Part shown: one piece after another, positions 36,928 through 50,010 of the stretch
Numbering within the stretch: position 1 is the stretch's first letter
Layout of the letters: each line of letters opens with the position of its first letter
NCBI RefSeq assembly: GCF_000208865.1
Contig: NC_018388.1
Location: 2,046,001-2,110,000, forward strand
Source: Neospora caninum Liverpool
Taxonomy: Eukaryota > Apicomplexa > Conoidasida > Eucoccidiorida > Sarcocystidae
DNA: 64,000 bases
Direction: 5' to 3'
The notes under the pieces: model-generated
What the model was told of the DNA's origin: nothing
Seen by the model: only the letters and a program-made list of their open reading frames with translations
Databases searched by the model: none
Program-made: the position numbers and the translations under genes

Positions 36928-37235
36928 TTACGAAACAGGCGCCAGGCCAGCAAGAATCCGATCCGTGTATTCCGCGCAGACTAACATCAGGCAGGAGACT
37001 AGAAAAGTGAATACCATGATATTCGTACAACTTGTATACAACTGCTGGATTTTAAAATATACGCTGGACGCCACTATACTTAATGCACTCAACTTGATGG
37101 TCATGAAATGCACAATAGAACTTGGATCCGGTAAACAAAGACATTTACGATCTACACCAATAGTCCAACTCGAAGTATATACTCCGTAGAAAAAGCTTAT
37201 AAATAATCCTGTCTCAAAGATTATCACTCCCGGGG
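36928..37235 (-). pseudogene. nuclear mitochondrial insertion: cox3-like fragment
   Basis: The minus strand stays open for about 100 codons: FETGLFISFFYGVYTSSW, KCLCLPDPSSIVHFM, LSALSIVASSVYF, CTNIMVFTFLVSCLM. The pattern of an E followed by an F-rich helix and TSSW, then LSxLSIVxSSV, fits cytochrome c oxidase subunit III; assignment to cox3 is by pattern. It faces the cox1 piece head to head across about 35 bases. The intact frame suggests fairly recent transfer from a rearranged mitochondrial molecule. Its right edge lies within about 70 bases of the satellite block. Confidence 0.65.
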
Positions 37236-37299
37236 TGTGACAGTGAAATTGCGAGCTGCGCTCGGAGGTCTTTGTATAGAATCCAATATCAATACACGG

Positions 37300-40200
37300 C
37301 ACGTGGGCCGTGCTCTACGCGACATCATTTCATCTGTGACTTTGTGGATGCTGACGTTGTGACCACACCAACGTACCGTCCTGAACAACTGCAACAAAAA
37401 GCATGCACAAACCGAGAAATGCCTGTGAATCCAAAAAGCCACTGCAGCGACAGCACACCAGACTGTGACACCGGGGGGTGGAACGGTACAATAGTCACTC
37501 GCAAGATACCACGTTGAGCACCTACCGCCGCATCTCATTGCAACCTTCAAACCCATATCGTTGCATCTCAACACAGAAAGCCCCCGGACCACTCACATGA
37601 ACATAACATTCCCCAGAAAGCAAACTGATGGCCGATTGCTTCGCTCGCCCCTGTCGACGTCCCTGTGCCTCCACACGAGCCCCAATTTCTGCAGTGTACT
37701 CGAAAACCCAGACCACGCAAAAAACAGCGGCAGCATTTCCCCCGCTGGACTGACCGACCAGTACCACATTGCGCCTCGAAATGGTTCGCATACTCGATCG
37801 GGCCAACATGCGACAAGCATGCGCCTTGTCATTTGGGCCTGAGACCCTTCTAATCCTCCACAACACGTTCCCATCCCCCAAGAATGCGAAGCAGAGACGA
37901 GCAGCTGAGCACAAGCCATCACCCGGTCGCGAATATCGTACGCGGCTACATGTCCCCGTTCCCATCGATACTCCCGCGTCGATGCAGCTACGTCTACACG
38001 CCTTTTTCGTATGCGGCGGTCCATGAACAATAGCCCGAAAAACACCCATGCAGCTGCGCCGGTGCACGATAAAGCGCTACGAAACGCAAACCGGTAACCC
38101 TAACAACCAGAGAGCGCTGAGGCCCCCTCTCGCCGACACGAGTCAGATTACACAGCCGCCGGCGCGAATACACATTGGACACGGACTTGCGTGCCGAGAC
38201 AGCTCCAGAACCCGGGACTCTGACAGCACGGTCCTCAGCAGCAAATCGACACATACACCCAGCACGCGCCCGGCCTCCGCGCGACCGTGCCGACACTGCT
38301 ACACGCCTAGACTCTCGTCAACACGCGCAGCACAAGCGGTGCGCCACACACACCCGAGAGCTGGTAGAAACAGAAAAGTCACTCACTCGTAAACCCTGTG
38401 GAGGCAGTCAAAAAATCACATTGAATACATCGCCATCGAAAGACCGAGCGCATCAATGAACTAATCGACAGATTCACGACCATCTCGTGCGGTGCACAAT
38501 CGAGCGCCATTGCCGCCGCCCGTGGGAAGCCGGCAGATCCAGTAGCAACACGATCAACCTAATCTCCCATTTTAAACTCGCATTTATGGCGACCCACAGT
38601 GAAACCTGCAGACTTAGCGATTAGCCTCATCATCAACCGTACCACGAACACATGGCCGCTGGGTTCGTCTGCCCATGGCGATGTCACCACGTCTTCATAC
38701 GAGCCCCAAGTTCCGCAGTGCCCGCGTACACTGACACCAAGCAAAACACGGGGAAGTAGTTTAACCCGTGGACTGACCGACCAGTACCACATTGCGCCTC
38801 GAAATGGTTCGCATACTCGATCGGGCCAACATGCGACAAGCATGCGCCTTGTCATTTGGGCCTGAGACCCTTCTAATCCTCCACAACACGTTCCCATCCC
38901 CCAAGAATGCGAAGCAGAGACGAGCAGCTGAGCACAAGCCATCACCCGGTCGCGAATATCGTACGCGGCTACATGTCCCCGTTCCCATCGATACTCCCGC
39001 GTCGATGCAGCTACGTCTACACGCCTTTTTCGTATGCGGCGGTCCATGAACAATAGCCCGAAAAACACCCATGCAGCTGCGCCGGTGCACGATAAAGCGC
39101 TACGAAACGCAAACCGGTAACCCTAACAACCAGAGAGCGCTGAGGCCCCCTCTCGCCGACACGAGTCAGATTACACAGCCGCCGGCGCGAATACACATTG
39201 GACACGGACTTGCGTGCCGAGACAGCTCCAGAACCCGGGACTCTGACAGCACGGTCCTCAGCAGCAAATCGACACATACACCCAGCACGCGCCCGGCCTC
39301 CGCGCGACCGTGCCGACACTGCTACACGCCTAGACTCTCGTCAACACGCGCAGCACAAGCGGTGCGCCACACACACCCGAGAGCTGGTAGAAACAGAAAA
39401 GTCACTCACTGCAAATCCCTGTGGAGGCAGTCAAAAAATCACATTGAATACATCGCCATCGAAAGACCGAGCGCATCAATGAACTAATCGACAGATTCAC
39501 GACCATCTCGTGCGGTGCACAATCGAGCGCCATTGCCGCCGCCCGTGGGAAGCCGGCAGATCCAGTAGCAACACGATCAACCTAATCTCCCATTTTAAAC
39601 TCGCATTTATGGCGACCCACAGTGAAACCTGCAGACTTAGCGATTAGCCTCATCATCAACCGTACCACGAACACATGGCCGCTGGGTTCGTCTGCCCATG
39701 GCGATGTCACCACGTCTTCACACGAGCCCCAAGTTCCGCAGTGCCCGCGTACACTGACACCAAGCAAAACACGGGGAAGTAGTTTAACCCGTGGACTGAC
39801 CGACCAGTACCACATTGCGCCTCGAAATGGTTCGCATACTCGATCGGGCCAACATGCGACAAGCATGCGCCTTGTCATTTGGGCCTGAGACCCTTCTAAT
39901 CCTCCACAACACGTTCCCATCCCCCAAGAATGCGAAGCAGAGACGAGCAGCTGAGCACAAGCCATCACCCGGTCGCGAATATCGTACGCGGCTACATGTC
40001 CCCGTTCCCATCGATACTCCCGCGTCGATGCAGCTACGTCTACACGCCTTTTTCGTATGCGGCAGTCCATGAACAATAGCCCGAAAAAACACCCATGCAG
40101 CTGCGCCGGTGCACGACAAAGCGCTACGAAACGCAAACCGGTAACCCTAACAACCAGAGAGCGCTGAAGCCCCCTCTCGCCGACACGAGTCAGATTACAC

Positions 40201-41500
40201 AGCCGCCGGCGCGAATACACATTGGACACGGACTTGCGTGCCGAGACAGCTCCAGAACCCGGGACTCTGACACCACGGTCCTCAGCAGCAAATCTACACA
40301 TACACCCAGCACGCGCCCGGCCTCCGCGCGACCGTGCCGACACTGCTACACGCCTAGACTCTCGTCAACACGCGCAGCAGAAGCGTCGCGCCAAATCCAT
40401 TCGCGAGCGCCTTAAACGCAGAAGATCCATACTCACCCTCGTGCTCTGTTACGGGCCAGTAACACGTTAGCCAATGAAACTACCGTAGGTAGAAAGGACA
40501 ATTTTACGGAATAATCAAAACCTCGACGACTATCCCATGCGATACGCAATAGCGGGCCGTTGCAGGCGCCCCCTGGAATCCGCCGGGTCCAGTGGCAGCA
40601 CGATCCGACTCAATCCCCATTCATAACATGCCTTTATGTGAACAAACAGAAAAACCTGCAGACCTCGCGTTCAGCCTCATCATCAACCGTACAACGAACA
40701 CACGACCGCTGGGTTCGTCTGCCCATGGCGATGTCACCACGTCTTCACACGAGCCCCAATTTCTGCAGTGTACTCGAAAACCCAGACCACGCAAAAAACA
40801 GCGGCAGCATTTTCCCCCCTGGACTGACCGACCAGTACCACATTGCGCCTCGAAATGGTTCGCATACTCGATCGGGCCAACATGCGACAAGCATGCGCCT
40901 TGTCATTTGGGCCTGAGACCCTTCTAATCCTCCACAACACGTTCCCATCCCCCAAGAATGCGAAGCAGAGACGAGCAGCTGAGCACAAGCCATCACCCGG
41001 TCGCGAATATCGTACGCGGCTACATGTCCCCGTTCCCATCGATACTCCCGCGTCGATGCAGCTACGTCTACACGCCTTTTTCGTATGCGGCGGTCCATGA
41101 ACAATAGCCCGAAAAACACCCATGCAGCTGCGCCGGTGCACGATAAAGCGCTACGAAACGCAAACCGGTAACCCTAACAACCAGAGAGCGCTGAGGCCCC
41201 CTCTCGCCGACACGAGTCAGATTACACAGCCGCCGGCGCGAATACACATTGGACACGGACTTGCGTGCCGAGACAGCTCCAGAACCCGGGACTCTGACAG
41301 CACGGTCCTCAGCAGCAAATCGACACATACACCCAGCACGCGCCCGGCCTCCGCGCGACCGTGCCGACACTGCTACACGCCTAGACTCTCGTCAACACGC
41401 GCAGCAGAAGCGTCGCGCCAAATCCATTCGCGAGCGCCTTAAACGCAGAAGATCCATACTCACCTTCCTGGTCTGTTGGGACAGTAAGAAGATGGCAATT
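37300..41500 (+). repeat. satellite family 1, ~1.02-kb monomers with near-identical cores
   Basis: An anchor, GACTGACCGACCAGTACCAC, recurs at about 37749, 38772, 39795 and 40823 (spacings 1023, 1023, 1028). Four cores of about 590 bases (37745-38332, 38768-39355, 39791-40379, 40819-41406) differ by only a few bases; cores 1, 2 and 4 look identical and core 3 carries about six changes. The DNA between cores comes in two types: one after cores 1 and 2, another after cores 3 and 4. The leftmost part (37300-37745) is a more diverged monomer. Frames up to 253 codons (39582-40343, minus) recur with the monomer and are not taken as genes. Confidence 0.95.
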
Positions 41501-42230
41501 GGGACTACCGTGTCTTGACAAGAGCCCCAAGTTCCGCAGTGTACTTGAAAACCGAGACCAGACAAAAAGCGGGGAAGCCTCTTCCCGCTTGCACTGACCG
41601 AGGAATTCCCCATTGTGCATGACCGGGTACCCTCCCGTTCACGAAGCCAGATCGCCGAGATGATCCAGCTGACAAGGGACAGTTGAAAATACTCCAGTCC
41701 TCAACAGAAAATTCCCATCACTCGCCAGCCTTGAAACTATACGGCAATGCAGCCCCGCCTCAGAACGTACCCTCTGTTGGCCAACGTAGGCCCGGGATCG
41801 ACCACAGGATTATCGAAATACCCGCTTCTGTGCCGATACTTCCCCATGAGTTCTGCCACTTGGGGCTGCCATCGATCACGAACAGACCGCGCCCACGTTG
41901 CCGCACCAGATTGTGCTAGGAATCGCAAACCGGGACGCATAACTACCAAAAGCACGCAAGACACCGTCTCGTCAACAGTGGCAACACCCGCCGGGGTACA
42001 GCTCTGCTGGCACTACAATACTTTGCACATGAAATAAAGCGACCAGGCAGCCCCCGACCCCGGGACAAGGCGCTCCGCTACTATGGGAGGCGGCCAAGAA
42101 CGACATGTATAACCAGGGCACGTGTCGCCGCCGTGCATTTGCCGACACGGCCACTTCCCTAGCGATTCAGACGCAAACTGAGAGTTTGAAAACCGATTTC
42201 GACTCGAGCGCGTTAGAACGCCGACCATGT
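41500..42230 (+). repeat. diverged linking monomers between satellite families 1 and 2
   Basis: Contains GAGCCCCAAGTTCCGCAGTG like family 1 near 41522. Near 41926 it has CGCAAACCGG followed by AACTACCA, as in family 2 (CGCAAACCGGAACACACAAC). Overall it is clearly related to both but to neither closely. It reads as old, unhomogenised monomers at the edge of the arrays. Confidence 0.6.
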
Positions 42231-45200
42231 GAACGTACCTCGGGGGACCCGCCGTCAGGATAAAACACACCCTGCAGGTGGAGGACATACATAGGAAGGC
42301 ACCACACATTCAGGAATAACCTTGAAACACCCGCGACGCAAACATCCCGTGTCGTGTGACACGACAGTGAATAAAAAAAGCCACTGCCACTGACAGCATA
42401 CAGTTCGCAACTCTACCGGGACCCATGCATTGTGAATTCACAACCGTACCGTTACAACTCAACACACAACACGGAAACGGCACGGATCAATTGCGACAAT
42501 ACACCAGTGCCTCCAAGACCAACGGACCGCCGCTCTGCTTCCATGCCCCTGTCGACGAACGCCTCCATGCATTCACAAACGCCGCAAAAGCTGCAGTGTA
42601 CTTCCACACCGACACCTCACACAAAACTCGTGGCAGGCTCCCCCCAACTGCAGTGACCGACCAGTGCCACACCGCCTGCCATGAGCAGTCGTCAGTCAGC
42701 CTGGCTCAGACCACGTGAGATCACCGAGACAACCTGCCCGGCAAATGAAGCCCAGCCCCCCGTTCTATTGTTCTGCAGGCGTCGTCCACGCCGCTCGAAT
42801 AACTCCATCCAGCACAAACAGCCGGGCACATGCCATCACACGCTGGTTGATATCGTGCGCGACTACCTGCTCCCTATCTCAACGATACTCCCGCCTGATG
42901 CAGCTACGGCTACATGCGTCCTGCGTGTTTGCGAGTTCATCCACTAAAACTCGACTACCACAAGAAGCTAGGCCGAGTGCACCAGAGAGCCCTAGGACAC
43001 GCAAACCGGAACACACAACTACCAGAGGCACGCACGGCACCCTCTAGTCACCCACACCGGCCAGGAATAGATGTATACACACGCACACGGAGCTCTCGGC
43101 CCTAATAGACAATGCAGACGGAAATTCGTGCCGGTCAAAACACTACTGAACCTACTGCGCCCTGCCTCCCTGAAACGCTGGCGGCGCTGCCGCTGCTTAT
43201 TGATTGGTAGACACGTTGACTCTACAGAATTTGTTCTATTCTTTTCGTGTTTCAACACCGACCAAGTCAACGTACCTCGGTCGACGCGGTGTCGGGAGAA
43301 GCCACGCCCTGCAAGTGTTGGAGATGCACAGGAAGGCACCACACATTCAGGAATAACCTTGAAACACCCGCGACGCGAACATCCCGTGTCGTGTGACACG
43401 ACAGTCAAAAAAAAGCCATTGCAACTGACAGCATACAGTTCGCAACTCTACCGGGACCCATGCATTGTGAATTCACAACCGTACCGTTACAACTCAACAC
43501 ACAACACGGAAACAGCACGGATCAATTGCGACAATACACCAGTGCCCCCAAGACCAACGGACCGCCGCTCTGCTTCCCTGCCCCTGTCGACGAACGCCTC
43601 CATGCATTCACAAACGCCGCAAAAGCTGCAGCGTACTTCCACACCGACACCTCACACAAAACTCGTGGCAGGTGGCAGGCTCCCTCCAACTGCAGTGACC
43701 GACCAGTGCCACACCGCCTGCCATGAGCAGTCGTCAGTCAGCCTGGCTCAGACCACGTGAGATCACCGAGACAATCTGCCCGGCAAATGAAGCCCAGCCC
43801 CCTGTTCTATTGTTCTGCAGGCGTCGTCCACGCCGCTCGAACAACTCCATCCAGCGCAAACAGCCGGGCACATGCCATCACACGCTGGTTGATATCGTGC
43901 GCGGCTACCTGCTCCCTATCTCAACGATACTCCCGCCTGATGCAGCTACGGCTACATGCGTCCTGCGTGTTTGCGAGTTCATCCACTAAAACTCGACCAC
44001 CACAAGAAGCTGGGCCGAGTGCACCAGAGAGCCCTAGGACACGCAAACCGGAACACACAACTACCAGAGGCACGCACGGCACCCTCTCGTCACCCCCACC
44101 GGCCAGGAACAGATATATACACACGCACACGGAGCTCTCGGCCCTAATAGACAATGCAGACGGAAATTCGTGCCGGTCAAAACACTACTGAACCTACTGC
44201 GCCCTGCCTCCCGGGAACGCTGGCGGCGCTGCCGCTGCTTATTGACTGGTAGACACGTTGACTCTACAGAATTTGTTCTATTCTTTTCGTGTTTCAACAC
44301 CGACCAAGTCAACGTACCTCGGTCGACGCGGTGTCGGGAGAAGCCACGCCCTGCAGGTGTTGGAGATACACAGGAAGGCACCACACATTCAGGAATAACC
44401 TTGAAGCACCCGCGACGCGAACATCCCGTGTCGTGTGACACGACAGTGAATAACAAAGCCATTGCCACTGACAGCATACAGTTCGCAACTCTACCGGGAC
44501 CCATGCATTGTGAATTCACAACCGTACCGTTACAACTCAACACACAACACGGAAACAGCACGGATCAATTGCGACAATACACCAGTGCCCCCAAGACCAA
44601 CGGACCGCCGCTCTGCTTCCCTGCCCCTGTCGACGAACGCCTCCATGCATTCACAAACGCCGCAAAAGCTGCAGTGTACTTCCACACCGACACCTCACAC
44701 AAAACTCGTGACAGGTGGCAGGCTCCCCCCAACTGCAGTGACCGACCAGTGCCACACCGCCTGCCATGAGCAGTCGTCAGTCAGCCTGGCTCAGACCACG
44801 TGAGATCACCGAGACAACCTGCCCGGCAAATGAAGCCCAGCCCCCTGTTCTATTGTTCTGCAGGCGTCGTCCACGCCGCTCGAACAACTCCATCCAGCAC
44901 AAACAGCCGGGCACATGCCATCACACGCTGGTTGATATCGTGCGCGACTACCTGCTCCCTATCTCAACGATACTCCCGCCTGATGCAGCTACGGCTACAT
45001 GCGTCCTGCGTGTAGGTGAGTTCATCCAATAAAACTCGACCACCACAAGAAGCTGGGCGGAGTGCACCAGAGAGCCATAGGACACGCAAACCGGAACACA
45101 CAAATACCAGAGGCAGGCACGGCATCCTCTCGTCACCCGCACAGGCCAGGAAGAGATATATACACACGCACACGGAGCTCTCGGCCATAATAGACAATGC

Positions 45201-48200
45201 AGACGGAAATTCGTGCCGGTCAAAACACTACTGAACCTACTGCGCCCTGCCTCCCTGGAACGCTGGCGGCGCTGCCGCTGCTTATTGATTGGTAGACACG
45301 TTGACTCTACAGAATTTGTTCTATTCTTTTCGTGTTTCAACACCGACCAAGTCAACGTACCTCGGTCGACGCGGTGTCGGGAGAAGCCACGCCCTGCAGG
45401 TGTTGGAGATACACAGGAAGGCACCACACATTCAGGAATAACCTTGAAACACCCGCGACGCAAACATCCCGTGTCGTGTGACACGACAGTGAATAACAAA
45501 GCCATTGCCACTGACAGCATACAGTTCGGAACTCTACCGGGACCCATGCATTGTGAATTCACAACCGTACCGTTACAACTCAACACACAACACGGAAACA
45601 GCACGGATCAATTGCGACAATACACCAGTGCCCCCAAGACCAACGGACCGCCGCTCTGCTTCCCTGCGCCTGTCGACGAACGCCTCCATGCATTCACAAA
45701 CGCCGCAAAAGCCGCAGTGTACTTCCACACCGACACCTCACACAAAACTCGTGACAGGTGGCAGGCTCCCCCCAACTGCAGTGACCGACCAGTGCCACAC
45801 CGCCTGCCATGAGCAGTCGTCAGTCAGCCTGGCTCAGACCACGTGAGATCACCGAGACAATCTGCCCGGCAAATGAAGCCCAGCCCCCTGTTCTATTGTT
45901 CTGCAGGCGTCGTCCACGCCGCTCGAACAACTCCATCCAGCACAAACAGCCGGGCACATGCCATCACACGCTGGTTGATATCGTGCACGGCTACCTGCTC
46001 CCTATCTCAACGATACTCCCGCCTGATGCAGCTACGGCTACATGCGTTCTGCGTGTTTGCGAGTTCATCCACTAAAACCCGACCACCACAAGAAGCTGGG
46101 CCGAGTGCACCAGAGAGCCCTAGGACACGCAAACCGGAACACACAACTACCAGAGGCACGCACGGCACCCTCTCGTCACCCACACCGGCCAGGAATAGAT
46201 GTATACACACGCACACGGAGCTCTCGGCCCTAATAGACAATGCAGACGGAAATTCGTGCCGGTCAAAACACTACTGAACCTACTGCGCCCTGCCTCCCTG
46301 AAACGCTGGCGGCACTACCGCTGCTTATTGATTGGTAGACACGTTAACGCTACAGAATTTGTTCTATTCTTTTCGTGTTTCAACACCGACCAAGTCAACG
46401 TACCTCGGTCGACGCGGTGTCGGGAGAAGCCTCGCCCTGCAGGTGTTGGAGATACACAGGAAGGCACCACACATTCAGGAATAACCTTGAAACACCCGCG
46501 ACGCAAACATCCCGTGTCGTGTGACACGACAGTGAAAAACAAAGCCATTGCAACTGACAACATACAGTTCAGAACTGTACCGGGACCCATGCATTGTGAA
46601 TTCACAACCGTACCGTTACAACTCAACACACAACACGGAAACAGCACGGATCAACTGCGACAATACACCAGTGCCCCCAAGACCAACGGACCGCCGCTCT
46701 GCTTCCATGCCCCTGTCGACGAACGCCTCCATGCATTCACAAACGCCGCAAAAGCCGCAGTGTACTTCCACACCGACACCTCACACAAAACTCGTGGCAG
46801 GTGGCAGGCTCCCCCCAACTGCAGTGACCGACCAGTGCCACACCGCCTGCCATGAGCAGTCGTCAGTCAGCCTGGCTCAGACCACGTGAGATCACCGAGA
46901 CAACCTGCCCGGCAAATGAAGCCCAGCCCCCTGTTCTATTGTTCTGCAGGCGTCGTCCACGCCGCTCGAATAACTCCATCCAGCACAAACAGCCGGGCAC
47001 ATGCCATCACACGCTGGTTGATATCGTGCGCGACTACCTGCTCCCTATCTCAACGATACTCCCGCCTGATGCGGCTACGGCTACATGCGTTCTGCATGTT
47101 TGCGAGTTCATCCACTAAAACCCGACCACCACAAGAAGCTGGGCCGAGTGCACCAGAGAGCCCTAGGACACGCAAACCGGAACACACAACTACCAGAGGC
47201 ACGCACGGCACCCTCTAGTCACCCACTCCGGCCAGGAATAGATATATACACACGCACACGGAGCTCTCGGCCCTAATAGACAATGCAGACGGAAATTCGT
47301 GCCGGTCAAAACACTACTGAACCTACTGCGCCCTGCCTCCCTGAAACGCTGGCGGCGCTGCCGCTGCTTATTGACTGGTAGACACGTTGACTCTACAGAA
47401 TTTGTTCTATTCTTTTCGTGTTTCAACACCGACCAAGTCAACGTACCTCGGTCGACGCGGTGTCGGGAGAAGCCTCGCCCTGCAGGTGTTGGAGATACAC
47501 AGGAAGGCACCACACATTCAGGAATAACCTTGAAACACCCGCGACGCAAACATCCCGTGTCGTGTGACACGACAGTGAATAAAAAAAGCCATTGCAACTG
47601 ACAACATACAGTTCAGAACTCTACCGGGACCCATGCATTGTGAATTCACAACCGTACCGTTACAACTCAACACACAACACGGAAACAGCACGGATCAACT
47701 GCGACAATACACCAGTGCCCCCAAGACCAACGGACCGCCGCTCTGCTTCCCTGCCCCTGTCGACGAACGCCTCCATGCATTCACAAACGCCGCAAAAGCT
47801 GCAGTGTACTTCCACACCGACACCTCACACAAAACTCGTGGCAGGTGGCAGGCTCCCCCCAACTGCAGTGACCGACCAGTGCCACACCGCCTGCCATGAG
47901 CCGTCGTCAGTCAGCCTGGCTCAGACCACGTGAGATCACCGAGACAACCTGCCCGGCAAATGAAGCCCAGCCCCCTGTTCTATTGTTCTGCAGGCGTCGT
48001 CCACGCCGCTCGAATAACTCCATCCAGCACAAACAGCCGGGCACATGCCATCATCACACGCTGGTTGATATCGTGCGCGGCTACCTGCTCCCTATCTCAG
48101 CGATACTCCCGCCTGATGCGGCTACGGCTACATGCGTTCTGCGTGTTTGCGAGTTCATCCACTAAAACCCGACCACCACAAGAAGCTGGGCCGAGTGTAC

Positions 48201-49745
48201 CAGAGAGCCCTAGGACACGCAAACCGGAACACACAACTACCAGAGGCACGCACGGCACCCTCTCGTCACCCCCACCGGCCAGGAACAGATATATACACAC
48301 GCACACGGAGCTCTCGGCCCTAATAGACAATGCAGACGGAAATTCGTGCCGGTCAAAACACTACTGAACCTACTGCGCCCTGCCTCCCTGAAACGCTGGC
48401 GGCGCTGCCGCTACTTATTGATTGGTAGACACGTTAACGCTACAGAATTTGTTCTATTCTTTTCGTGTTTCAACACCGACCAAGTCAACGTACCTCGGTC
48501 GACGCGGTGTCGGGAGAAGCCTCGCCCTGCAGGTGTTGGAGATACACAGGAAGGCACCACACATTCAGGAATAACCTTGAAACACCCGCGACGCGAACAT
48601 CCCGTGTCGTGTGACACGACAGTGAATAAAAAAAGCCATTGCCACTGACAGCATACAGTTCGCAACTCTACCGGGACCCATGCATTGTGAATTCACAACC
48701 GTACCGTTACAACTCAACACACAACACGGAAACAGCACGGATCAACTGCGACAATACACCAGTGCCCCCAAGACCAACGGACCGCCGCTCTGCTTCCCTG
48801 CCCCTGTCGACGAACGCCTCCATGCATTCACAAACGCCGCAAAAGCCGCAGTGTACTTCCACACCGACACCTCACACAAAACTCGTGGCAGGTGGCAGGC
48901 TCCCTCCAACTGCAGTGACCGACCAGTGCCACACCGCCTGCCATGAGCCGTCGTCAGTCAGCCTGGCTCAGACCACGTGAGATCACCGAGACAACCTGCC
49001 CGGCAAATGAAGCCCAGCCCCCTGTTCTATTGTTCTGCAGGCGTCGTCCACGCCGCTCGAACAACTCCATCCAGCACAAACAGCCGGGCACATGCCATCA
49101 CACGTTGGTTGATATCGTGCACGGCTACCTGCTCCCTATCTCAACGATACTCCCGCCTGATGCGGCTACGGCTACATGCGTCCTGCGTGTTTGCGAGTTC
49201 ATCCACTAAAACCCGACCACCACAAGAAGCTGGGCCGAGTGCACCAGAGAGCCCTAGGACACGCAAACCGGAACACACAACTACCAGAGGCACGCACGGC
49301 ACCCTCTCGTCACCCACACCGGCCAGGAATAGATATATACACACGCACACGGAGCTCTCGGCCCTAATAGACAATGCAGACGGAAATTCGTGCCGGTCGA
49401 AACACTACTGAACCTACTGCGCCCTGCCTCCCTGAAACGCTGGCGGCGCTGCCGCTGCTTATTGACTGGTAGACACGTTGACTCTACAGAATTTGTTCTA
49501 TTCCTTTCGTGTTTCAACACCGACCAAGTCAACGTACCTCGGTCGACGCGGTGTCGGGAGAAGCCTCGCCCTGCAGGTGTTGGAGATACACAGGAAGGCA
49601 CCACACATTCAGGAATAACCTTGAAACACCCGCGACGCGAACATCCCGTGTCGTGTGACACGACAGTGAATAAAAAAAGCCACTGCCACTGACAGCATAC
49701 ATTCGCAACTCTACCGGGACCCATGCATTGTGAATTCACAACTGT
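42230..49745 (+). repeat. satellite family 2, ~1043-bp monomers, about seven copies
   Basis: The GAATTC within CATTGTGAATTCACAACC falls at 42434, 43469, 44512, 45555, 46598, 47642, 48689 and 49732: spacings 1035, 1043, 1043, 1043, 1044, 1047 and 1043. Monomers differ by point changes and small indels; the first lacks an 8-base GGTGGCAG-type duplication near 42630. Each carries a TATACACACGCACACGG stretch. The array stops abruptly just after the last GAATTC. Monomers are colinear with family 1: both have GACCGACCAGT, then CGATACTCCCGC, ATGCAGCTACG and CGCAAACCGG in the same order. Recurrent frames of 113-229 codons follow the repeat unit and are not called as genes. Confidence 0.97.
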
Positions 49746-50010
49746 GTTGTTACAGCTGAACATTGATGAACCACTGGCCACTCCCGTGAGCGTAACATTG
49801 CCCAGACGACGAGTGGAGGGCCGCGCTGCTTGTCGGTCCGTGTCGCGGGAGCTATCAGCAACTCCGTAGGTCGACACGCATTGCGTATACTTGCGGTTGC
49901 GCCGCATTGTGCGTCCGTAGCACTGTTGGGTGCGCCCAGCTGTAGATAAGTATCTGCTGTTTTCAGGAAAACATTGTGCACCCGGTAACATGTCAGAACG
50001 TCACCGATTC
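49746..50010 (+). repeat. degenerate satellite monomer at right edge of family 2
   Basis: Directly after the break in family 2, the sequence resembles the diverged left-most monomer near 37560-37640. Shared features include an AACATT, CCACT, GTAACATTGCCCAGA-like order. This fits decay at an array border. Confidence 0.45.

Noticed and set aside
39582..40343. 253-codon minus frame in satellite family 1
   Set aside because: It repeats in truncated form in other monomers and follows repeat units, not gene borders.
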